The notes below the pieces were generated by a model. It made no database searches, was not told the DNA's origin, and saw only the letters and a list, made by a program, of their open reading frames with translations. From the NCBI GenBank assembly GCA_028753945.1, contig JAPNXP010000001.1:15676501-15740500 (forward strand): a stretch of DNA of 64,000 nt, written 5' to 3'. Both the position numbers and the translations under genes were made by a program. The stretch comes from Hexactinellida sp. DTS-2022 (Eukaryota; Porifera; Hexactinellida). Within the stretch, counting starts at the first letter, position 1. Every line of letters starts with the position of its first letter. Shown piece after piece: positions 22,572 through 32,398 of this stretch.

Positions 22572-24095
22572 ACCAACTTCGAAACAAATAATGGAATTAT
22601 ATAGGTATTTAATTAATATAACACGACTCGTTAATCTCTGAATACTAATTGGCTTGGGTATTGTCGCTTCATTGAATGATGGGTCTACTAAATGATCCTA
22701 AATTTTAAGCAATTGCAGGACTGCAAATGTTATAAATTGGGTATACAACCAGAAACCGCATTACCTTACGTAATTTAATCCCTTTTGTTGAAATAATTTC
22801 TATAAGATTTACTTACCTTCCTTATGTATAGTTAACAGTGGATTCAGTGTATTAATTATTTACAGAGTATGTTATGCAACTCTCTTTGAATTGTGAGTTA
22901 CATTTAATCCCATTTGGTATGCATATTTTAGTAATTGAACCCCAGTGCATGCACTTAGTAACCAAATTCATAGAATCTGCTCGCTTATTCGACAAAGTTA
23001 TAAATTTGAAGAAGAGTATTTAATTTCCGGGCAATCAAACTGTCCGTATCCGTATGAATCCCTGCAATACAAATTATACTTGGAAGAACTATCCAGATCA
23101 GTATGTGATCAATACAGAGCTAGTAAACCTACCCTGTTAGGAACATAACATTTGTTGTTTAGTACTTGGGTCATTCCATGCCAAATAGCCCAATTAAAAA
23201 AAATTCCCCATGTGATCATTTCAGTTTTTGCTGAAATTTCATCAAAACACTTTCTTATACGAGGGGTGCCCCGATACGCGCATGCTCCGATATGTGGGAT
23301 TCTACTGTACAACCGAGCGAGCGTTGCGAGCGGGAAAATTTTTTAGACGTTCAAGCCCTAGAGAACTTATAACAATTAACATCATTGAAACAAATCATAA
23401 GTTTCAAAGTTTAATTTGTGGGTCTTGTCTTAACATATCACGCATTATTAATAAATAATTTCACGACACCAATAAATTACTAATTTAGTGGAAATAAAAA
23501 TGTAAAGTGCGCCAAATAATGGGGGGGGGCGAAATGACAATCTCGCCCCCCCTGTATTGACATTGGGGGGGCATTCGCCCCCCTGCCCCCCCAGGATCGA
23601 CGCCCTTGCTAGTCGAATGTTTAAAATGTTCCTCAGAGCTTGGAGGATATACCAAAATATCGTAGACGTATCTTTCGGCACTCGGCCGCACTCTTCAAGG
23701 CGTTCCACATTCCGATAGTATCACTGTCATCCCTGTCATCTCGCGGGTAGGCGTAGTCCAATAGGCGCCTTCGATATCAACCTTATAAAAGAAACAACTT
23801 GCAGTTTATCGAAAATACTGATAAACTCGATAAAGTTATGGATGCAACAAACTGTATTAAATATTAACCTAGTATGGGAACGTGGGTATTATGCACTTGT
23901 ACCGTACTGTCCATAAGTTTCGTCTCTTTCACGGTTTGAACATCCATTACGCATGGATGGGTTAGTTACCATTCAGTTAATTATTCATACAAAAATAGTT
24001 AAAGGCTTAATTAAAAATTAACATACCTGTAAATACTACAATGAGATAATTAGTAAGATAAGTGTGATGCAAATAAATTGCACAGAGGAAAGTAC

Positions 24096-24236
24096 CAGGC
24101 CTGTAGCCAGAAATTAGTAGTGGGTGGGCTATGAGAATTGTAGGGGCGGCTGAGTCTCGTATGATATGAAAACCCTAGGTTTGTTAAACGGATTTAATTG
24201 AACAGTAAGACTCAGCCCCCCCTGGCTAGAGGCCTG
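24096..24236. mobile_element. hAT-like MITE just upstream of the second NLR gene
   Basis: The ends CAGGCCTGTAGCCAG and CTGGCTAGAGGCCTG are complementary over most of their length and bracket 141 bp. No clear target duplication is seen. The element ends 41 bp before the ATG of the NLR gene and so lies in its 5' leader or promoter. Confidence 0.7.
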
Positions 24237-24277
24237 GAGAAGACTAGTTTTAATATGCACATTTATTATAGATTACA

Positions 24278-27200
24278 ATGACAGAGAGTAATTTTGAAGA
24301 AATAAAGTTAATGAACGAATTCGCAAACTCGTTAACGCAAGAAAACATAAGAATGCTACATGAAAAGCTCGGCACACCTTCCGCAATCGTTGAGAAAACA
24401 GGAACTAGTCAGATAGATTTCTTATTTGCATTGAAATATGATTGTCCCAATTTTGATCCGGTGGGATTGTTCGATTCACTGGAAAGCATTGGGAGAAACG
24501 ATCTCATTGCAATTGCAAACAAACTACCATGGATCCGTAGCAAACTTGGAAATGTACAAGAACAAATTGGAGCTCCATCCGCTGAAACATTCGTTAGTTT
24601 GTTGAGAAGAGAAGTGAAGATGGGTCAATGGAAGTTAATCATAGGCAGTGGAATGTCAGTGAGAGTAACAAAAGATTTAAATTTTGATACAGCGTTCAAG
24701 AAGTCTATTGAGGGAGGGATTATAACTCCAAACTTAGAACAACTGTGTGACGCAATGATAGCTGTAGAAAGACACGATGTTGTAAAACAAGTGCAAAAGC
24801 ACGCACATGTGTTCCATGGCATGAACAAAACAACTTTTCAAACATTATTAATGGAGGAACTAGAAAGCGACGACAGCGGGGAACAAGAGAACTGGGTTGT
24901 TAAGCTAAGAGAATACACGAAACAACAAAATGAAAAGGTGTATCTTCGCTTTGATGATGACGAGGCAATTTCTCTCGATTCAGTATACACTCCTCTAACG
25001 GTTGTCAAGGAAATAGTAATGCAGTCGAGTGATGATACCAGTCTTAATGAAATAGATTTCCTAAGAACAATGAGCGAAAAGGAGAAGTCATTAAAAGTAG
25101 TGAATTTTGTTAACATTATTTCGACGCTCGACCCGAAAACACCCATTGTGTTATGCTTGATTGGTAACCCAGGCTCTGGAAAATCATTTTTATGCCAATA
25201 TCTAGCTCTGCTTTATGGCAATAACAAGATAACAAACTTTGAATACGTTCTATTAATACATTGTCGTAGCGAAGAATGGCATGTGATGGAAAAAACGAGA
25301 GAGGAGAAGGAAGAGAAAATCGATGAAATATTTTTACAAAACTGGTTATTCCTTGCATTGTCAGTTGGTATCAGATGGTCCAAGTCTCTGGCAAAGAATA
25401 TAGCGAAATCAAGAGGAGAGGGCCTGCTGCTAATCATTGACGGAGCAGATGAATTCATTAAGGATGTTCCGTTTAAGACCACACTGTTGTACTCGCTGCT
25501 GCAGAAACACAGCCTGAGTAGATCCACCGTCCTACTGACTAGCAGGCCCGGTGCCTGGAGCAACATCAGGAACGAACATGGTCAGGAGTTGAAAGTCGAG
25601 ACCAACTACCAGGTGCTAGGATTCTCTCCAACAGACAGAGACGCATACTTTAAGAAGAGAATCTGTACAGCAGATAGGCTACGAGATACGAAAATGCTTT
25701 TTATCAGACACGATGAGATAAATCAACTGTCGCTGGTCCCCGTAAACGCCAGTCTATTCTCTTCTCTCTTTAACGAGACAGCTAACATCCTGTCTCAGAC
25801 GCTGACAAACCTGTACACGGAACTGATACTGTACATAGTCAGGCGTCAGCTGGCTAGAATGGGGCTAAAGAGGCTAACGAGAGTCCATAAGATGTCCCAA
25901 TTCCACCCATCCATCTGGAAATGCATCCGTGACATAGGCTACGAGGCATACGAGGGAATATTCCATAGAGAACTCAGCACTAGAGAGGAGGACATGCGGA
26001 TTCGAATTGACGAGAATGAATACACCACTGAGCGACTAGCCATCATGCAGGTGCATGTCAGCATAACGAAACTAGGCCAGAGAGTGAATGTTTGGACCTT
26101 CGCACATTTAACAATTCAGGAACACATGGCAGCTGTATACCTTAGTGACTTGAACTGGTTAAAGGAATGTGTGATAGTTAGATTTCTCGTTAGTTCAGAG
26201 GAAGTGTTTTCCATGTATAGGATGGTCGTGCGATTCCTCTGCGGCCTCTTGGAAGATAGAGCTGCCTGTCTCATTCCTATAATCTGTCATCACCTCACAA
26301 CAGATACAATGCCATTAACAGAACTACCTATGATTCATCAGCTCTACTATCTTACTAACCTCGTTAATATCTCCGATTGGTTAGACTTCATTAAGTCCTA
26401 TCTCCTCATATCCACATTAATAATAGAGACAAACTCTATCCTATTTCCAAAGTTTTTCTATTGCCTAAGAGAACTGTTATCAGAGAAATTATACTTCTAT
26501 TTCAGGGATGCTGTGTCGCCTAACGAATGGCACTGCTTTCTGCTGTCACTGAATTACATCAAGAAACTAAAAATTGTATTTATATACACATCTCTAATCA
26601 ATCCATTCCAATTCAGTTCATTACTCACACAGCTCTCCTCCTGCTCCCTCAGTTACCTAGCACTACACTTCATAAGACAAGATTACGCAACAATACAGTC
26701 CTATACTACTCTCCTATCAGCTGGTACATCCGTACACTATAAGGTTAGTATCTCACTCACTCACTGTGAACTAACAGAGATGTATCCTTCCACTCCTCTC
26801 TTCTCAACACAGAACCAATTCATTGGAAGTATTATGTTACATCAAGCTAAATTATCGGATGAAATCCTCACTCAATTAATTAATCAGTTCTCTTATATTG
26901 AGAATTTTTCCTATGCACCGAAATCTGATAATTCTGGCTTATCTTTTATCTACCCGCTATTAAGTAATAACATTCATATTAAGGGATTGCGCATGGAAGA
27001 ATTTAAATCATCTGTATCTGCAATACCTCCAGATATTCCATTTGGTCTCACTTCTCTGCAGGAGTTATATTGGCACATGAATGATACATACTCAGTACTG
27101 CCATACCTGCTTAACAACAGCAAACTAACAGCTCTGTCTCTATACTCTCCTAGCATGCCTCCTAACAGAGAATACTACAGACAGAATCTAACTGGGATTA

Positions 27201-27673
27201 TTCGCAATAACAGCAATTCCTTGAGAGAGACACAGTTATTGCATTTAAACACAGTTGGCTTCCACACCTGGACTAGTATCCTCTCTCCCTTACAGTCCTG
27301 TCATAAACTGGTTCGTCTATCACTGAATAGTTGTCCATTCCCTCCTAATGACATCAGTTACTGGTACACTGCCATAAGATATCTCCAGTCCCTAGTTGCC
27401 TTGAGTCTCTCTGCTATCCCATTGGGAGACCCAGGATTCATGATTCTGTGTAAGAGCTTGAATCTCCATCCAACTATAAGGCATTTAGCTATCAGCAGAT
27501 GCAAACTAACGAGTAACTCCTGTGAACCTATCTCAATGCTAATACACGCTCTCCCATACCTGAGACGGCTGAGAATACGCAAACCTGAGCTCTCAAAACC
27601 AGATCCTACCCCGCTACAGTTAGTGGTACAGACAGCTGAGATGTTCTTTGTTGAGATTGTATACAGAAACTGA
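24278..27673 (+). CDS. DED-like/NACHT/LRR receptor (NLR), complete copy 2
   Basis: A single-exon gene of 1131 residues; the ATG follows TTTATTATAGATTACA, which could be a 5' UTR splice acceptor. The N-terminus has two helical death-fold-like stretches: about residues 10-88 (LFDSLESIGRNDLIAIANKL resembles helices 5-6 of a death effector domain) and about 105-182 (NLEQLCDAMIAVERHDVVKQ). NACHT follows with Walker A GNPGSGKS at 296-303, Walker B LLLIIDGADE at 383-392 and LLTSRPGA near 419-426. The winged-helix signature FAHLTIQEHMAA is at 608-619, and an LRR-like region runs from about 780 to 1110. By family knowledge such proteins are cytosolic sensors that recruit DED or death-domain partners on oligomerisation. 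The partner and ligand here are unknown. NLR assignment is secure; calling the N-terminal domains tandem DEDs rather than Death or CARD is tentative. Confidence 0.92.
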   Translation: MTESNFEEIKLMNEFANSLTQENIRMLHEKLGTPSAIVEKTGTSQIDFLFALKYDCPNFDPVGLFDSLESIGRNDLIAIANKLPWIRSKLGNVQEQIGAPSAETFVSLLRREVKMGQWKLIIGSGMSVRVTKDLNFDTAFKKSIEGGIITPNLEQLCDAMIAVERHDVVKQVQKHAHVFHGMNKTTFQTLLMEELESDDSGEQENWVVKLREYTKQQNEKVYLRFDDDEAISLDSVYTPLTVVKEIVMQSSDDTSLNEIDFLRTMSEKEKSLKVVNFVNIISTLDPKTPIVLCLIGNPGSGKSFLCQYLALLYGNNKITNFEYVLLIHCRSEEWHVMEKTREEKEEKIDEIFLQNWLFLALSVGIRWSKSLAKNIAKSRGEGLLLIIDGADEFIKDVPFKTTLLYSLLQKHSLSRSTVLLTSRPGAWSNIRNEHGQELKVETNYQVLGFSPTDRDAYFKKRICTADRLRDTKMLFIRHDEINQLSLVPVNASLFSSLFNETANILSQTLTNLYTELILYIVRRQLARMGLKRLTRVHKMSQFHPSIWKCIRDIGYEAYEGIFHRELSTREEDMRIRIDENEYTTERLAIMQVHVSITKLGQRVNVWTFAHLTIQEHMAAVYLSDLNWLKECVIVRFLVSSEEVFSMYRMVVRFLCGLLEDRAACLIPIICHHLTTDTMPLTELPMIHQLYYLTNLVNISDWLDFIKSYLLISTLIIETNSILFPKFFYCLRELLSEKLYFYFRDAVSPNEWHCFLLSLNYIKKLKIVFIYTSLINPFQFSSLLTQLSSCSLSYLALHFIRQDYATIQSYTTLLSAGTSVHYKVSISLTHCELTEMYPSTPLFSTQNQFIGSIMLHQAKLSDEILTQLINQFSYIENFSYAPKSDNSGLSFIYPLLSNNIHIKGLRMEEFKSSVSAIPPDIPFGLTSLQELYWHMNDTYSVLPYLLNNSKLTALSLYSPSMPPNREYYRQNLTGIIRNNSNSLRETQLLHLNTVGFHTWTSILSPLQSCHKLVRLSLNSCPFPPNDISYWYTAIRYLQSLVALSLSAIPLGDPGFMILCKSLNLHPTIRHLAISRCKLTSNSCEPISMLIHALPYLRRLRIRKPELSKPDPTPLQLVVQTAEMFFVEIVYRN

Positions 27674-28005
27674 ACACATTAATTCAAGAAAAACATTTTT
27701 ATTTAATTTTCCTACGTTAGTTCTAAATTTATACGATAGGTTGTATTGTTTCTACAAACAAATAGATTTGAATATTGCTTTTGTTGTTAAAAATGAATTA
27801 ATAATGACTCTCATATCAGCCTCATTTAATACGTAATACTATACAGTGCAGTTCTCTAAAAGAGCCACCGGTTAATTGAATTATCGGTTCTCCTCTTCAT
27901 TGACTGCTTGTATATTTTTTGTGGCAACAATGACTTATTAATAGTTATTATAGATAACTACTGTGACGTAATTTACATGTACATGGAGATATTGTAACTG
28001 CACAC
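27674..28005. repeat. 3' flank of NLR copy 2, duplicate of 2591-2960
   Basis: It matches the other copy with small indels (for example one copy of a short run after AATTCAAGAAA is missing). The match ends where different insertions begin in each copy. Confidence 0.8.
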
Positions 28006-28074
28006 CATTATGTATTTAATCTCACTTAGTAGATTTTACATCAATAAACCCCCGAAATTGAATAAATAATAGCA

Positions 28075-28850
28075 TCTATCTATCTATATATTAAAAGCGG
28101 AATTGTTGTGTGTGTGTGTGTGTGTGTGGGGGGGGGGATGTTTGTCCGTAATTGATTGAAAAGACCATGCTACCTAGAAAGCTGAGATTTGGTATATAGG
28201 AGTAGTTTGTCATAGCGACATGGGTCTGTTGGTTTCTAAGCGAAATATTGTGAGTATGACATCACACGGTAACCTTTTCCTTAATAACTTTTGCAAATTT
28301 GAGTCGGTTAGTATAAATTTTATATGAAAATATACAACACATAATGGAACACCTTTGTCAAAACTATCAATTTTTACAAACTTACATAGCGAAAGATATT
28401 AGTTAAAATGTGTCCTATTATTTGTAGCACTATGTGGGTGATCTGATTTGTTTGGTTAACAAGAATGCGCTTAGAGTAGTTAATTTCTTTGATGCATTGC
28501 ATATTTATTACACCTATATTGGCTTCCTATAATAAGACTATCAATTGAATTACGTAATTTCTAACCTAGGATTTCTACTAGAAATTAATTAAGTTTTAAG
28601 TAATCTAGGATTTTGGTTCTGCCTAACGATGAGATTTATTATGTTAATTATTGCTATCAATTAAATTAAATAATTCACTACCCCAGCTCCTGCAAAAAGA
28701 TCTGTTTATTGAGATGTACAACTTTATTACTATTTATAAATCAAATATTTTGCAACCCTGGATTTACCTCTCCATAATAATGGTTTAATGGTGAGAATAA
28801 GACCGCGAAGCGGTCTTATTCTCATCTTTAAACCATTATTATGGAGAGAT
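28075..28850. mobile_element. Probable Helitron-like element with large terminal hairpin
   Basis: It starts TCTATCTATCTATATATTAA after an A, the same type of 5' end as the element at 41001. A (TG)n/(G)n run follows. A near-perfect inverted repeat at 28768-28848 has about 38 paired bases around GACCGCGAAGCGGTC. The absence of a clear CTAG end keeps the 3' boundary uncertain. Confidence 0.45.
28768..28848. repeat. Long hairpin centred on CCGCGAAGCGG
   Basis: The arms CTCTCCATAATAATGGTTTA and its complement flank GAATAAGACCGCGAAGCGGT. The same CCGCGAAGCGG core occurs in the Helitron 3' hairpin at 41440-41473, and CCGC(G/A)TAGCGGCC occurs at about 31193 and 62851. Confidence 0.8.
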
Positions 28851-30699
28851 TACACCCAGAGTTAGTAAATTACTTTGCAATACAACTTACTGAAATAATT
28901 AATTGCGTATAATTTACCAACCACAGGTCTCAATTTATTTGAGCTAACAAGCTGAACCTTTTAATATAGCTGAACGAGCTATCCTTAAGGTACCCTCCAT
29001 TAAAATACAAGCTACTGCTAAATAGTGTACCGTTTGCATAATAGGATATAACTTATAAGTGTTTATGATTGATCTGCTACAAATGTTGACAAATCTAAGA
29101 AATAATAAAACACAGTGAATACCTCGTGGTTAGTCAATGAAAAGTAAGAAAGACAACAGATTAAGAATCTGGAAACCTAATTAACTATGGAGTTATACAT
29201 TATGTAGAGTACATTGAAATATACAGAATATGTCTTCCAATAATTAGCAATTTAAGTGAGATTAAGTGGGAAGTGTGCAGGGAGGGACAGAGGGCTTCAG
29301 TTTACAGTGGACAGACGGGAGAGTTATGCTCTCTGCTTATAGCGTCAATTGTTTGGAGACAGAAATCTTCTGTGGAAGAACCCTCCAGCGGAACTATATA
29401 ATAATATCCTTATTAGAGAGATAGACTAAGTATCAATATATTCACTCCTAATGGAGTGTGTTCACTTAACAACACTGTCTATCAGGCTCGACAAATTAGG
29501 TCCCCCCCCAAATGTTATCCTATTAGAAATTTCATCTTATTTTGAATTGTAGTCCTATTTTGTTGAATACTTGGCCGAGTATATTTAATGAAAAAAACCC
29601 ATCCAAATTTGCACCCCCCTGCCAAATTTTAGTGGCTAGATCCACCCGCTGTTTATTTGACTTCGTGTGGATTGCATTTTTCGATGCATTATTTGTCATT
29701 AATATTAGTGTTGTTTTACGGCATTAGAAATTTGTTAAGCCATGAGTGGTTTGTTAAACCGGCGATTGTTTATTCTTTAGCCTCCAGAAAAAGTGGGTGG
29801 TGGCTTAGTTAACTAACCACCATAAAAATTACATTTTGTCGAGCACTGCAGTGTCTATAATAGCAAGATCTTTTCGGAGCATTGTTTTAAAATACAAATT
29901 TAACTCTGTGGCCAATAGAACAAAATTGTACCTTTTTGAAACTAATAATAATAATAATAATATCAAAAATATACTTTTCTTATAAACAGATATACCACCG
30001 CTTATCTGATACAAACGGTTAATGTGTAAACTCACCCGACTCGCCAGTAGGCATGTCAGTGTCTTTGGTTGGCACAGTATCCAGGTACATTAATTCCTGA
30101 TTCCCGCTATACACACTATACATTCAAACAACGAGTAACTTCAACTAACAACACATACCGCTTCGAATTTTCGTGTACCAAATAAATATTTTTGATAAAT
30201 CCAGAAAATAATATTATGGTAGGATCTAATGGTTCTCAGCGACAGTATACTTCCCAAGTTGCCAAAATCATTGTAATTACACACCAGTTATCAACTAATG
30301 TGCATTAATTTTATAATAAAAGTCCCATTATTATTGACCCGGCGCTTATTCAAATCAATACGGTATGTACTAAGAATATAATTCCAATTTATGAAATCGC
30401 CGATGCGATGTGTGTGTGAAGTTTATATTATTGATACAGCAGCCAGGGGTTAATCTAGGTGCCTGGCTAGTACCTTTAGGTGCCAGCTAGACATCAGTTG
30501 AGGAGCCAAGGTGCTTGCAGTGATAATTATTCGATTTAGGTGCCGGGTTGGTACAACATAAATAGTGCCGCATCATTGAATTATACCGATTATGTATTAT
30601 GACTAACACATTTAGCGTGCTGACAAATCTTAGCTACATAATAAAGTGCCTACAGCACAGTATTGTTATACTCACATAGGGTGCTGTGAGTTGCACATA
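28851..30699. other. Intergenic stretch inserted between duplicated blocks
   Basis: This DNA lies between two blocks shared with the first NLR flank and is absent there. It contains an AT-rich tract, an (AATA)n run at about 29943-29960 and a decayed CAGGGG-type repeat at 30446-30650. No gene was recognised. Confidence 0.5.
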
Positions 30700-30840
30700 C
30701 TGGGTATAGGATGTAGATGTGCTAAGTCCATAATATCTCTAACTGCTGGCAGCACAGCTGTCTGAGTCTGCTAATGGAAATTAAGATTATTCTTGTGCAC
30801 AGTATAATATCATAGAATATGAGAATACAGTATTATAAAA
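30700..30840. repeat. Duplicated segment, partner of 3727-3870
   Basis: It shares TAGGATGTAGATGTGCTAAG and the following 120 bases with the first copy. After this block the Helitron-like element intervenes, and the match resumes at 31263. Confidence 0.8.
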
Positions 30841-31262
30841 TCTATAATATTAAATCTCGATTGTTGTGTGTGTGTTTGTGCGTTTGTTTGTCCGGATTGT
30901 ATTAAAGTGATGGGGGAATAGAAACCGTAATATAATTGAGATAGAAACTAACTTCCAAATGTTATGCTAATTTAGAATTTCGCATTTACAAATTTCTAAT
31001 GTACTAAGTATTTGTTGTTGTTGTTGTTTACATAATGAAATTCAAAATCAACCTAGAAGTTAGCTTTCAACGGGTATTATAGGTAAACAAATTATAAGCA
31101 TGGAAAATTGTTAAAGGAATGTGTATACGTATAACTATGACAAATATTACTAACTAATATCTATGTATTAATTGTTTAGTGAGCAGTAAGACCGCGTAGC
31201 GGCCATTAACTTTAAGTGCGTAGCACCGATCTGTTGCAAAGCGACCGAGACCGAAGGGGTGG
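30841..31262. mobile_element. Helitron-like insertion, absent from the paralogous site
   Basis: The 5' end TCTATAATATTAAATCTCGA and the 3' part GCAAAGCGACCGAGACCGAA interrupt sequence that is continuous, apart from a few bases, at about 3866-3890. Near-identical 3' parts occur at 62850-62929, and related 5' ends at about 8495. It does not end in canonical CTAG, so the superfamily call is tentative. Confidence 0.6.
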
Positions 31263-31767
31263 TTATAAATATATACAGTCGATTCCGCTTAATAGAGCCA
31301 CCGGTTAACCGAAATCTCATTATACTGTAATTGGAAAGGAATAAATTCGCTGTGAATCAAATAATGTATGGGATAATTTGATTACATTACTTGTAATAAA
31401 TGTTACAAACACAGTAAAATAGTTATATAGCAGTACAAGAACACGGATAATGTGAAATATTGGTTTCCCTAACCTATACGCACTAATGCATGTAAGTGAC
31501 TTCAGTTAAAACGTATTTGCAGATAATACGAACAAATTCGACAATCTCTTGGTGTTCGTATCAACAGTCTACTCTACGTACGTATATACAAAATAGCGAA
31601 TCCTCACTCACATCGGTATGTGCAATCTTACTACTAGCGAAGTTATAAGATAATTAATAACATTACTGAATAAAGTCAGTGGCATCAGATTGTATACCAT
31701 GCAGATGTAATTAATTTACTGTAAATATTAACTTGTCGCGTAATTTTTTAATTTTCCTGTACGTGTA

Positions 31768-32014
31768 TACCGTATTTCCTTGAATAGTAGCCCCCCCTTG
31801 AATAATCGCCCCCCCAAAATAGGTCCTAATTATTTTTTGACACCGCCTAGAATAACCGTTGATATCAAATAATCGCCTCTCTACAATTATTGACTCTCTC
31901 AAATGATTATATTCCACAAATATTCGCCATTCTCGAAAATCCTAACATTTTCTTGGGCCTAAATGGGGCTTGAAATCAATAATCGCCCCGGCTACTATTC
32001 AAGGCAATACGGTA
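31768..32014. mobile_element. TA-flanked MITE, 247 bp
   Basis: It has inverted ends TACCGTATTTCCTTGAATAG and the complement ending TTCAAGGCAATACGGTA, with AATAATCGCCCC repeated inside. A decayed, interrupted relative lies at about 61008-61200. Confidence 0.85.
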
Positions 32015-32274
32015 TATTATTTCACTTATTAAACTTCGTCTCATCTTGATTGTATACCATAAGCAAACAATGGCTGTAGTTACTTAGGTATATCCATAGT
32101 AACTACAACTCTATGGACAATACACAACAGTTCATTAATCCACGGTTTTACAATCTTAAAGGGTAACTAACAGAATACACAAATCTTACTCAGTCGACTC
32201 CTAATAATGGTCCATACACAAATTTATAATCAACAGCTAATTACCCCAAATAAAATATACTATAAACTCTCGAC

Positions 32275-32398
32275 CAGTGTTTTTTAAGGTTGTTGGTGTA
32301 ACTCAACACTGCAGCGGCCGCGGCCAACCCGAATCGTGGTGTAACTCCAAAAAATATTGGTGCAAATTTACACCAAAATCGGCCTTTAAAAAACCCTA
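32275..32398. mobile_element. hAT-type MITE inserted at the end of a coding exon
   Basis: The ends CAGTGTTTTTTAAGG and CCTTTAAAAAACCCT are flanked by CTCTCGAC on both sides (32267-32274 and 32399-32406). On the - strand it lies one codon from what was the stop codon of the gene at 32386-36311, and it now supplies a different stop. Confidence 0.8.

Larger units (their letters stand above)
20563..23608. mobile_element. 3-kb hAT-type element, host of two further insertions
   Basis: The left end CAGGGGCGTCGATTTG and the right end GATCGACGCCCTTG are flanked by the exact 8-bp duplication CTAGTCGA at 20555-20562 and 23609-23616. No transposase motif is visible in the unique parts, so it is non-autonomous or decayed. 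It contains a CCGCG-rich MITE (21259-21774), another hAT element (21782-22571) and a GGCCCGGCGGAAGC-type repeat at 21010-21237. Confidence 0.85.

Noticed and set aside
25116-27582. Antisense frames within the NLR gene, also seen in copy 1
   Set aside because: Shadows of a strongly coding sense strand; they are shared between paralogues only because the genes are.
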